In this document: one piece after another, positions 53,519 to 64,000 of the stretch | Position numbering within the stretch: position 1 is the stretch's first letter | Layout: each line of letters opens with the position of its first letter | Origin: Mesostigma viride | Taxonomy: Eukaryota; Streptophyta; Mesostigmatophyceae; Mesostigmatales; Mesostigmataceae | NCBI GenBank assembly: GCA_009746045.1 | Contig: RPFO01000104.1 | Coordinates: 3,099,296 to 3,163,295, forward strand | DNA length: 64,000 nt | Reading direction: 5' to 3' | The notes under the pieces: generated by a model | What the model saw: the letters and a program-made list of their open reading frames with translations, nothing else | The model's database searches: none | What the model was told of the DNA's origin: nothing | Made by a program: the position numbers and the translations under genes

Positions 53519-54293
53519 GCATGGTAGGTGAGGTAGAACTGCGTGGGTGCCACCGCCCTTCCCACCGATCACGGGACAAGGCGGCTCCCCCCCCACCAGT
53601 CCTGCTCACCTTCCCCTCCCAGAGGACAAGCAGCGGGTGACTCGTCGCAAGAGGTTGCACAACCTCACCTAGCTGGACGCTGGATGACGACCCGACCCCC
53701 GCCCAGCAGCAGCAGCGACGCTACCTGTGGCCGGAATACCTCCCGGCCACCAGCAGGACCCCCAGAAGCCCAAGGTGTACTAGAGGGGCGGGGACCTGAT
53801 GATCACCCACAAGATGCACATGGACGCCCCCTGCGGGCTAGACTAGCTTGTATAATAGCCCTAGCTTGTATCCATTTGTCAGTAGTCACTGCATGCCGCC
53901 ATGGCGCAGCCAATCAATGATGCTTAATGTTTGCCACGCTGGGCCACCCTGCATACCTATAGTCACGTGCACCGCTAACTAAACCACGGTACACATGCAA
54001 CCAGCCCTAGCCTTAGCTTAGCCCTTGTACAGCCATGCTACGTCCTGGCTATGATCAGATTACTTGCCCACGCTCCTTGCGATGATATGCTCACATGGGT
54101 CTTATTGCACCCACAGCACTTGCCGGATCGTCTATCGTGTCTGATTGCAGCCGTGGCATGCCTCTGGCATGAAGGAGAAAGGGGGTCTCTGCCCTTTCTT
54201 CCTGTTCAAGTGCACATACAGGGATCACAAGCACTTAGGTGCAGCCTCCGTGACTCCCCAACGGGAGCACGAGTATAACTAATTTATTAATTA
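53519..54293 (+). mobile_element. ORF1-only LINE fragment, second copy
   Basis: Same family as 52467-53144: degenerate ORF1 C-terminus (53595-53840) with stops and frameshifts, the same 3' UTR and a tail of TTAATTAAT units. ATGCGCCCCA flanks it at 53509-53518 and 54294-54303. Confidence 0.8.
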
Positions 54294-54303
54294 ATGCGCC
54301 CCA

Positions 54304-54662
54304 TGCAGCGTGGACTTTTTGTGACAGACTCGGCATGGAGATGTGCTACCCTAGACACGACGGGCTCACACCCGGGGCAGCCTCAGGACTGGTTTGTCTG
54401 TAATATGGACGCGGATGGTACCGGCAAGGATAGATGGCAAGTGAGTGATGAAGGAGACCACCGGCCCAAGTCTGTGGGGGCTCCGCGTGTGACCGCGTAT
54501 GGCATTCATCAGTAGTGATTCGGACCGTGGTGCCCACAACCCTGTAACTTTAGGACCTAGTAGATAGCTTACATCATCCATGCCATCCCATGTTCCCCTC
54601 CCACTGAGGACTTATGCTCACGTGACGCAGTCACGTGTCTATTAATTAATTAATTAAGGTTA
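54304..54662 (+). mobile_element. Short retroelement inserted at the same target as its left neighbour
   Basis: It has a (TTAA)n-type tail at about 54642-54658 and is flanked by ATGCGCCCCA at 54294-54303 and 54663-54672. No coding frame is convincing. The palindromic motif CACGTGACGCAGTCACGTG lies just before the tail. An inverted partial relative is at 15522-15650. Confidence 0.65.
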
Positions 54663-54848
54663 ATGCGCCCCAGTGTGAGCCATCGGAGGGGTCGGTGAGC
54701 AACTCTATCAACAGAGACAACTGCGCACTGAGGCTTGAAATCTGAAAGATCCGGACCTTGAACTCTCGACCGGCAGGATGTCACTTGCGCGAGAAACCAA
54801 ACGATATGTGCACCGGCAGGCACTTCTCTTCCTATTGATGATTGACAT

Positions 54849-54922
54849 TAATTAATTAATTCATTAATAGACACGTGACTGCGTCACGTGAGCATAAGTC
54901 CTCGATCAGTGGGAGGGGACTG
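54849..54922 (-). mobile_element. 74-bp, extremely 5'-truncated copy of the same short retroelement
   Basis: The reverse complement of the 3' end of 54304-54662, with the tail at the left. TGATTGACAT flanks it at 54839-54848 and 54923-54932. Confidence 0.75.
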
Positions 54923-54932
54923 TGATTGACAT

Positions 54933-55984
54933 GTTCCGATCTAAGTCAGTGCCCAGGCAGCACTGCATGGGCGGCTGTATATGTTCTATTCAGGCATGAA
55001 ACATAATGCGCCGCCAGCCCCCATGCGGACACTAGCGCTGTACGCAACCTGCATCTGACAGGCAATTTAAGACCAAGATTACAGTCTAGCTACACGTCTT
55101 GCTAACGACTTATGGCTATAAACAATACATGCTAGACGCAGTCTTAGTACCATAACAGTTGTGTAGTACTTGCGAACCATACCCCCGCTTAGGTTTGAAA
55201 ATAGTTCTGGACAAGCTGCATTCAAAGTTGGCTTGTGATAGGTGGCAGCCTATGTACCGCTAGGGTGGTGGTCGACATCTGCGCTTCTAGTGACCCCCTG
55301 CTGGGCAGTGATGGCCCACGTTGACCACCGGGAAGTACATCCACTTTTCAAGCTGATGGCTGCCGCTGAACGTATACTACTATGCCGCGAATAGTGCGTG
55401 TTCGTGCATGAATATTATACAGTGCGTGTAACGCTATCCACAATTATGTATAGCGAAGTGCAAACGCCGTCGATAGGCGAAATTGTTTGTTACACACACA
55501 ATTCAGCATGGACGGCACCAGGCTGTAATAAATATATGGTCCGGATTCTCCCGATTTCTGGCCTGCGCTGGTTGTCTCCTTGATATGAAAATAAAAATGC
55601 CGGCCCAAAATATGGCCTATTTACATATAATAAAATGTAATTTATCATTCTCACTGAATGTAAAATAAATTTCTATATAATAGCTTTTAAGTTGTATAGT
55701 ACTACTACTAGTTATCGGCCAGAAATATTACGGCAAGCTGCCGGTGCGATACGCGACCCTAGTACATCCGTTTAATAAAAGCATATCGGAATTCGCCAAA
55801 CATTGAAAACTGAGGCACACCGGGAAAAGGTTACCCTTGACAGTCTGACCGGCCCATGACGTAGTAACGTGCAGTCTGAGGCAACCGGCAATACGATAGC
55901 GTGAGGTGCAAGGACCTTCCGCCCATTTCAGAAGACTGCACATTACGCACCCCACCCGCATCATTGTCAGTACCCACCAAATGC
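54933..55984. other. No assignable gene
   Basis: Contains another copy of the dispersed GGCCTGCGCTGGTTGTCTC motif at about 55560-55580, preceded by GGTCCGGATTCTCCCGAT as at 9730. Confidence 0.4.
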
Positions 55985-57620
55985 TTACAGTACATATACT
56001 ACCTAGGTACGCGGGTATTCTGCACACGGCTGATTGGATGGCTCTTTTCGCGGACCTCAGCGCCCAGGGACGTGCGTGGCTGTTCTCGCTTTCCTTGCGG
56101 AGTGTGGGCTCGGCGTACCTTCGTGCTCTTCCCATGGCCCCCCCATTCGCCTTAGCTCCCAGCCACTACTCGGTGGCGCTCCGGCACCAGCTATTTGCCC
56201 CGCAGCCTCTTGTTCCGGCCGGGCGGCCTTGTGGTAGCTGTGGGCAGCCGCTGGATCCCACGGGGACTCACTACCTTGCCTGCATCAGGGGGGCCAACAG
56301 AATCAGAATTGGTATTTGTATTTGCACACTGTCCTCCTGACGGTGGTCGGTGCTCGCCATGATTCGGTCGGTTTTCCCCCACGCGAACATCCGGGCCGAG
56401 GATGCGGATGGCGCTGCCTTCTATTCCCCCAACCACCGGCCTGACATCGTGGTGCTGGACTTTGAGGGGGGTGGCCGGCATCTGCTTATCGACGTTTCGG
56501 TGGCGCGGCCCTTGGCTCTTAGCCACGTGGCTGGGGCCTCCCTCACGGCAGGTTACACGGCGGACCGGGCGGAGCGGGCCAAGCTCCCAGGTGGCCTACG
56601 GCGACGTCGGGGCACCATCGTGTGGTGCCCTTTGTCCTGGAGGAGTTTGGGGCCATGGGGCCCCTGACCTCCGCCTTCTTCAAGGAGTGTTGCCGGCTCC
56701 GGGAGGACCGGCTGGACCTGGAGGGCCAGCGGGCCCCATGGTGGGCGCGGACCTGGACGTCATATTGGCGTCAGCGCTTGTCGGTGGCGCTGACTCGGGC
56801 CATGGCTGACATCATGAGCACTCCGCCGTACGCGGGCTGATTTTGCGGTGCAGCAGGGCTATTAGGTTCCTCACCGGGCCGCTCAGCAACAGCAGCAACG
56901 CGACCTGTGGGGCCGGAATACCTCCGCCATAAGCAGGACCCCCAGAAGCCCAAGGTGTACTGGAGGGGCGGGGACCTGATGATCAACCACAAGATGTGGA
57001 CGCCCCCACTGAGCGGGCTAGAATAGCAATAGCCCTAGCTTGTAACCATTGGCGTCACTGCCGCTAAGGCAGCCATGCCTAGCTGTGCCAACACACCTAG
57101 TCACGTGCCGCCAACGCACGGTACACAACCAGCCATAGCCTTAGCCTAGTCCTAGTACAGCCATGCTACGCCCTGGCTATGTTCAGATTACTTGCCCACG
57201 CTCCTTGCTATGATATGCTCACATGGGTCTTATTGCACCCACAGTTTGCCGGATCGTTAGCCTGTCCTTTTAGCTAGCCGCGCCCGATTGCAGCTGTGGC
57301 ATGCCTTTGGCATGAAGGAGACTGGGGGTCTCTGCCCTTTCTCCTGTAGTGCACACACAGGGATTAAAAGCACTTCGGTGCTCCGTGACTCCCCAACGGG
57401 AGCACGAGTTTAATTAATTAATTAATTATTAGGTTCCTCCCGTTAGGCGTTTCCATTGGTCTTATCGTAGTATAGAGCTTTGACATGGCTCTGTATATAG
57501 GTTTATAGCTGGGCGTTTGCTTTGGTTTGAGTGATTTCACTCTGCTGTAAGTAATTATATTATTAACATATATGCCACTGTCAGTTTTATCATGACTGTG
57601 TGAGTGAGGCATGAACCGGG
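55985..57620 (+). mobile_element. Restriction-like-endonuclease LINE, 3' part, with one insertion
   Basis: 5'-truncated at the YAGILHTADW region. It encodes FSLSLRSVGSAYLRALPM, the knuckle C-G-S-C...T-H-Y-L-A-C, and a 105-codon open stretch at 56350-56667 with NHRPDIVVLDFEGG and LLIDVSVARP, fitting a zinc knuckle followed by a PD-(D/E)XK restriction-like endonuclease. A frameshift and stops occur before and after. A younger element occupies 56873-57427. The 3' UTR shares CTCTGCTGTAAGTAATTATA with the copy at 51471. Confidence 0.75.
56873..57427 (+). mobile_element. ORF1-only LINE fragment, third copy, 12-bp target-site duplication
   Basis: ATTAGGTTCCTC at 56861-56872 and 57428-57439. Last ~40 codons of ORF1 (frame-damaged), then the same 3' UTR as 52467-53144 (very similar) and a (TTAA)n tail. 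Confidence 0.9.
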
Positions 57621-59325
57621 CCTGACTGCCTTGCTGGGGCTATTAAAGTTACAAAATATTCTTGCCGGCTGTGCACATCACTGGATGCATTGAAGATCTG
57701 ACAATGCGACGTCACCGTACGTGGAATGTGGCCCGCATTTGACAATTATCAGTATGCTCCGGGCGCTGGCGCACGCTGGCTGGCAGGGACGCTCACCCCG
57801 CAAATGAACCGTTTCCCGACAACCCCACACTCACTGCAACTCTCACCCGCCCGCAAGCGATCAACGATGACGTCAGACGGTCATGCAGTACCTCGACTGT
57901 TTGATTCCCCAATCCGGCAAGAGACTAGCAAACCCACATACAACCGCCAATGACGTCGAAACTGAAGTGACCAATGATATGGCTGCAGGCCCAGATTGTG
58001 CCTGCGTCACTGGCAATTAAGTATAAGAGGTTAATGTGTGCTTACGTACGCGGTCCGCACGCGGCACTTGCGAGCTAGTGCTGGCAAGTGATCCGGGACT
58101 TCAAGCAGACGGAGCCTGATGTATATCATCAATTCACCGGAGGAGGTCCAGCTGCCAGGATTGTGTGAAACAGTATTCGAGGAGAAGCGAACGCTTTAAC
58201 CCAGGCTGCCAGGAATCATATGGATTCATGAGTCGCGCCACATTTCGGGCACGCGGGGGTGGTGACCCCCACACCTCCTCTGACAGCACGATACGTCCGC
58301 CCCGGCCCAACAGTTACATGGACGAGGGTTACCCGTCTCAAGCACTTTCATTCTGGCGCCCGTTACCTACCCGGCGCCATGCGTACTACTGCATGATCCA
58401 GGGTCTCCGGGCCGCCGATCTGGATCATCGTCATGCGCTGCGCGGGCACCAGGTGTGACGATGGGGTCAACGCCGTGGCGGTCGCTGGATCGCAACGAAC
58501 ATGGGATATCAGTATTGCTGTCAATGTGCTCGTTATCACCAAGCTCCTTATTACTGTGCTCATAATGAACGTGCTCGGCCGCAGGTGGGGGCCGACTACG
58601 GGGAGAGCGGCGCGCGGCGGGGCCGGCCCTATCGCCGATGCTCCGGCGGGCACCCGCGTCGTCTTCCTCGGCGCCAGCTGGCAGGTGGGGAGACATGTGC
58701 AGTACGCGCCGGGTCGTGCCGAGCACGTCAGCGCCGTATGTGCTGGCCAGGTCTCGATAGGACAGGTACTGCACCGTGCCTGCTGGGCATGCAGCAGGGG
58801 GGCAGGGGGGCAGGGGGGCAGGGGGGCAGGGGGGCCGGGCCGGGGGGCCGGGGGGCAGGGCGGGAGGGGGGCAGGGGGCAGGGGCGCAAGATGGCGGTTA
58901 GTCAGGAATATTAGCCGTATTACGGGTATTCTTACAGTCCTCAGCATGAGGAGGAAGCTGATATGTAGACATGTACTATTACATACATGGTGTGAGGAGG
59001 ATTGAGTGAAATCAGTCTTAGTAGCTCGTGCATCAGCGCTCAGGACTCAGCAGGCCATTACTACATCACCATAGCCGCTCGTGACAAATTTTATCGTAAA
59101 AAATATTCAACGGTTGGGATGAGATCCTCGACACAAACTGCTCCCATATGTAGGCACGCATGGCGGTCCAACGTCATGCATTGAGGACTGTGAGGCTGAC
59201 CATGTGTGGAAAGGGATAGCATAATTGTGCATGCATGGGGAGAAAAATATAAGTAAATAAGTCAGGCGGAGAATGAGAAGATTGGTTTAATATAAAAGGG
59301 ACGTAAAGGGAAATAATATATAAAG

Positions 59326-59360
<35 letters not shown>

Positions 59361-60795
59361 ACTTATTATAAACACCACAGATATTAAAAAAAGAGCAAAG
59401 AGGTTGTTGCTGAGATATGGTAGTTGCAATACGTTGCATGACCAACTTATGCATGCACAAGTTTATGCACGCATTTCGATCATGCAATAGATTGCAACTA
59501 CATGTATGGTTCATGGCGCAGGCATTATGTTGGGGTCTGATCGAGGAGTTTCTACAGTTTGAGAGCCCCAGTGGCATGGTTCCCAGGACTCTCCCTCCCC
59601 GCATGCAACAGGATCAACATCTCTTGGCCAGCTCATGCTCAAGTTCAAAACTGAGTGCAAGGTGGCAACTGGTTGTAAGCAATGAAAAAATGAAGAACAT
59701 AGTATTTAAAAATGGTAGATAGATTAATAATCAATAGAATAGAAATAGTAGCCAAAGTAGAAGTTAAATGACAAAGAAGAAGAAGAAATTGAAGCAACAA
59801 ATTTAGATAAGAAGAAAAATTAAGAAGCACATCAGTATAGAAATCAAATGAAAATAACAATGAAATCTGAAAAACATTACGTAGTTGTCTGATGCACTTC
59901 ATAGTACTCAATAAAAATAATATAGTACATAGAAAGAATCTAAGGTTATCATAAACATGCTGATTCTATAAAAGGTAAAATATGATCAGTTAAGCCGGGG
60001 ATCGAGGATATTATCCCCCACAACAAAAGGAAATTGAGATTGTATGTGAGGTGAAAGACTGATATCAGCCTCTTTATATACTCAATGTAGTAGTGACAGT
60101 TGATGAAGATATAGTCTGAGCAGCTCATGGAGAGGAATACCCTCAAGACCTGCGAAATCATGTCTTTGCGAATTAAAGGCTGCCATTCGTTTTTGTGCAG
60201 CTTCAGCGCGAGCCTACTACGTAGCTCAGACTCAACCAAATATGAATTGGTGGTATCGATATCTCCCATTTTCCTTGCCAACGTCAATGATGTGCCTGGT
60301 GAAGCTTGCATGGGTGGCTCAATGATGCATATCACTCTCGTAGACTAAAGGCCTGCAGGTTGCAGTCAAGTGCCAGCCACAGTCAGCACGGTTGGCTTGC
60401 CATACAGGTCATGTGCAGGTACCATTATAATTTGTTTTTCAAACTATAAGAAACATTTTGAAAAATTCTCCAAGGCAAGCGAACAGCGCATTATAGAAAA
60501 GAATGAAACTACGACCGCCGAGAGGCAGCACAGACTGCCAGGTAATGCCCCTGGATAACAACAGACGTACTACAAATTAAGTCGAAACGACTCATCGACA
60601 GGAAAGACATCCTACTAGAACAGAACTCGACGCACCGCTCCGGACGCACGCAGAAGTCTCGGGGCTTGTATAGGGGGGGGCTGTACAGCAAGAATATCGG
60701 CCCGGGACCTACGTGCGGCGGAACAGGTCTGGAGGTTTAACTGCCCGAGTTGTAAAGGCCCAAGAGAGGCCTGCCGCGTGCCGCTAAATTACTAC
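57621..60795. other. No assignable gene
   Basis: G-rich tandem GGGGGGCA units at about 58795-58880 and a run of 33 G at 59327-59359. 59700-60130 is AT-rich. Frames are short and uncharacterised. Confidence 0.4.
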
Positions 60796-61720
60796 TGTGT
60801 AGGAAGACCACGTGCCGGCTGACGATGGGGCGCCGGTTCGGTCCTCGAGGTTGAGCCGCCGATAGATCTGCGCGGAACCTTCAGCAGCCTGGCAGCACCA
60901 GTCGTATGAGGAATATCCCGCGGTCTGAGGCCCAATGGCACGGAACTCTTCAAGAACAAAGTGGATTAATTTCCAGGTGGTACCCGATGCTGCCATAGGT
61001 GGCCAGCTTGGTGTGTTCGACAGTGGCCCGACTGCACAGCCAGCTTGACAGTGTCGCAGCCCCTCGACAATGTGCCGCGTGCGAGAGCGGCCGGGCCACC
61101 GAGACATCAAATCATGAGTGCTCAGATCGTGGCAGAGCTCTGTTCCCATCATAGTTGAGGACATAGATAGGGTCACTGACGTCAGGCAGGTGGTGGGGAG
61201 AGTACAGGTGTAGAGCACGTCCCAATCCGCACCCTTCACGTGATGGTGGCACATTTGGGGAAGACCGACCAAACCTGATCAATCCAGCGCACCCAGCGCC
61301 CAGCAGCTGCCAGAGCGGCGTGGAGGAAAAGGTTCTGATCCTGGCAGCTGTCCCCCCAATGATGCAGGCCACGTAGCCCAGCCAGTGATGTCAAGGGCCT
61401 GCCCGCAGCTCCCGCAAGGTGTGTCTGCCGCCACAAGGGGCTGTGGGGCGAGCAACTAGCTGGTGGCCGCAGAGCGCAATCGCAAAGTGGCGTGGGTGGA
61501 GTGCAACCAGTGCGGACTGATGGGAAGGGCGCGAAGGCCGGCAGAGCCGACGCTGGCCTGGGCACCAGAGGGAGATGGAGTGGAGCCGTCAGTTGAAGCC
61601 CGCCCATGGTCGTTCAAGTGACTCTGCGTGCAGTGCCATCCAATGGATCAGCGCAACTGGTGTAGTATGCCTGCGTAGGTCTTCTGTTGTTTTCCATGGA
61701 CGCCGTCAGGCGAGACACAA
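60796..61720 (-). mobile_element. Restriction-like-endonuclease LINE relic
   Basis: On the minus strand, in several frames: QKTYAGILH near 61685, GLRALP near 61530, CGSCGQ near 61405, FVLEEFRAIGPQTAG near 60960. This is the same order as in the copy at 55985, with many stops and indels. Confidence 0.65.
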
Positions 61721-64000
61721 GGGCTGACAGCAATTCGGACACGCCGCAGGGAGTTCCCCCGGCGGGCAGGCGGCACGCCATCCGACATAAGCAGTCTTGC
61801 ACCGCCTCTAGCTGTACTTATTAATGGCCCCTGCCGGGATGGAGGGACGGTCCTGCAGGTCAGGGATGGCTCCGGCTCACATCGCTTGGGAACAGCCGGC
61901 CAGGCTTGGGCGATGGACTCGGATGGAGCCCATGCAGGAATTATTAATTAGGCCGCTGGTGCCAGGCAGGCTACGCGGGTGAGCCCGCAACCCCCCATTC
62001 CATGCCGGGAGAGTGGCCGACCGGTCGCATGAGGTGCGCATGGTCAGGGAGTCTCACTAGGACCCGGGGTAAGCATCTGAAGGGCCGGCAGGTTGGATAC
62101 GAGCTCTTCATCATGCAGTTTGGGCCGGCCTCCGCGGCCGCACGTGCCAGGTCGAGGAGGGCGCCACGGTCGAGCCACTATATAGTGGACGAGTGACGCG
62201 AGGATGGGCCTAGTTCCACACCATTATGACAATGCCTTTGATTCGTCTGGGGGTCTGTGAGGCGGGAAACAGTTTAATTTCAGGACTTGCATGGGACAGT
62301 CTGCGCTGTGCCATGCCCTGTGGCCTCAAGCTCAGCGGCGACATCTATATCGGGGTCGCCCCTGCATGCCCCGGCCGGCGGCACTGACGCCCACAGCTGG
62401 ATGCCCTGGCATGCAGGCACGAGAAGCCATGCGACTTCGTACGCGGGCGGGCCCCTAGAACATGGTCTCTGGGAAGCCGGCCACGAAGGGGGTAGATCGC
62501 GCATTTCGGAGGCCGGGTCAGGGCGCGAAGGTTGATGGCCGCCATGGCAGCCTCCAGGAGTCCAGGTCAGCCAGGGACGTGGCTATTACCTCATCTCGCT
62601 GCATGCCGCCGGGGTTAAGGGCGCAGTGTATCTCTCTCTATATATGTATTGAGAAAGTTACGTACAAAAAAACTTCCCACCGCAACTTAGCGAAGTACGA
62701 CCCAAAAGAAAAGAAACTACGATCTAGACAGCAAGTAAAGCCCAGATCGACAACGTACAACAATCTGAGTCTCTCGATATGCTGAGAACAACTGAGTTTT
62801 GGAAGCGATAAGGGCGGCCACGCCGGCAAGCGAAGTGCAAATCAGATTAGCGCATGCAGACAATGCAGCAGCATCTATCGTCAGCATACATAATGTGATA
62901 GTGTCACATCACTGGACTATAGAAGTCTAGAACACACTGTGTGAAAGTGTGTCTTTAAAGAAAAAAATGAAACCTCGAAAGAACTATCTAGACTCCACCA
63001 GGCAAAATTTGCAACATGTACAGTATACACAATGCGGTCTAAACTTCTGACATCTGCGACCATTGCCAATGATGTAATGATAAGACATTTTTACGCAAGA
63101 GGGCATGACGTCAGCTAGAACTATTATGACAAAAATAGCAATAGCAAACCTGCGATTCAGCCTGCAGGGCCGATGCACGGTCGGACTTCAATGGCCAGAA
63201 CAGCACAGGACCAACATGCATTACAGCTGTGGGGCTGACCCTCTCACTATACATATGACCGTTTACCCCGCAACATTAGGCGCGCTGCAACCAGTTACTG
63301 TACTCAAGGTCTGTTATCACGTTCATATATGAAATACCCAGCCCTTGAAAATCTATATCACCTCAAAACTAGTAGCTGGACTCTATCCTATAAACCGTTT
63401 TCCTGAGCCTCTACACCCCCGCCACTGGCCTCTAAAAAACCTTTCAGGATGACTGTTCAAGATCCCATGCATCAGGCCCTCAAGCCTGAAGGTGAACAGC
63501 TAGGGGTCAGTTAGGAACTATCAGTGAGTAGCTAGCAGCCTGTGAAAATTTGATCGCAATACACGCTTTCCAGGATAACATCTCCAAGGGGTGCAGACTG
63601 CAGAATACCTGACCATTGTAATGGAGCTAGTTACCATGGTCGAGCCAGGGACAAGCACAAACACAACATTGAAACAGACATGTGTACACACATGTGTGTG
63701 CATCAGTGCCCGGCCCTATCAGTCCAACAGCGCACACACAGCTAGACACACATGTGCATGCACGTGCCTTCCAACAGCATGGGTAGTATAGGACAGAAAA
63801 AGTACTGACTGAAATATAATTAATTACAATTTTTGTAACCGACGCTGCACGCTACTATACCAAAATACAAACCTGTAACTTGCTACTATACAAAACCTGT
63901 TACTACCCTTTGAATGCAAGTTCCCCTTCTACAGTACCCCATAACAGCAGTGTCAGACGAAAAAGCTGAAACAAGTAACTTACATTAGTACAGTATGTAA
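61721..64000. other. No assignable gene
   Basis: Short frames only; a few AT dinucleotide and CA-rich tracts. Nothing supports a gene, RNA or element. Confidence 0.4.

Noticed and set aside
54595-54922. A MITE with ~65-bp terminal inverted repeats
   Set aside because: Each arm ends in a (TTAA)n tail and each has its own, different target duplication, so they are two independent insertions of one retroelement in opposite orientation.

Overview
This is nuclear DNA of a eukaryote, most probably a green alga. Exons are GC-rich, introns are GT-AG and many, and repeats are abundant. One gene (GYF domain) most resembles the plant EXA1-type proteins, and another (Cactin) also aligns best with plant homologues. 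No species can be named from the sequence alone.

Layout. Positions 1-2800 hold the start of a reverse-transcribing element on the minus strand: a gag-like frame that runs off the window edge, preceded by a small ORF with an RNase H1 N-terminal/viroplasmin-type domain. 3190-3780 is a degenerate 190-bp satellite. 4947-8998 is a complete two-ORF LINE with an 11-bp target duplication. 10092-12902 (minus) is a cysteine-type leucine-rich-repeat gene. 13-19 kb is mostly decayed retroelement debris and low-complexity DNA. 19034-24681 (minus) is a large GYF-domain gene. 27762-46703 (plus) is a complete 16-exon Cactin gene, which can be spliced in silico into an uninterrupted 705-codon frame. 47.5-57.6 kb is a nest of LINEs inserted into each other, with target duplications still readable. 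57.6-64 kb holds one more LINE relic and otherwise nothing I can assign.

Host genes. Cactin is a spliceosome-associated factor. GYF/EXA1-type proteins are translational or mRNA regulators. The LRR protein is probably an F-box-like or AMN1-like adaptor. GYF and Cactin are divergently transcribed from a 3.1-kb spacer.

Most unusual feature. In the Cactin gene, most introns carry degenerate copies of the preceding exon's last bases together with its 5' splice site. Two exon starts are duplicated as well, and nearly every intron has its own private minisatellite. Only 2118 of 18942 bp are coding. Because Cactin itself acts in splicing, these decoy splice sites could be of regulatory interest. The second notable theme is the LINE community: ORF1-only (half-LINE) elements, an ORF2 with most of its endonuclease deleted in frame, and repeated insertion into copies of a LINE carrying a restriction-like endonuclease.
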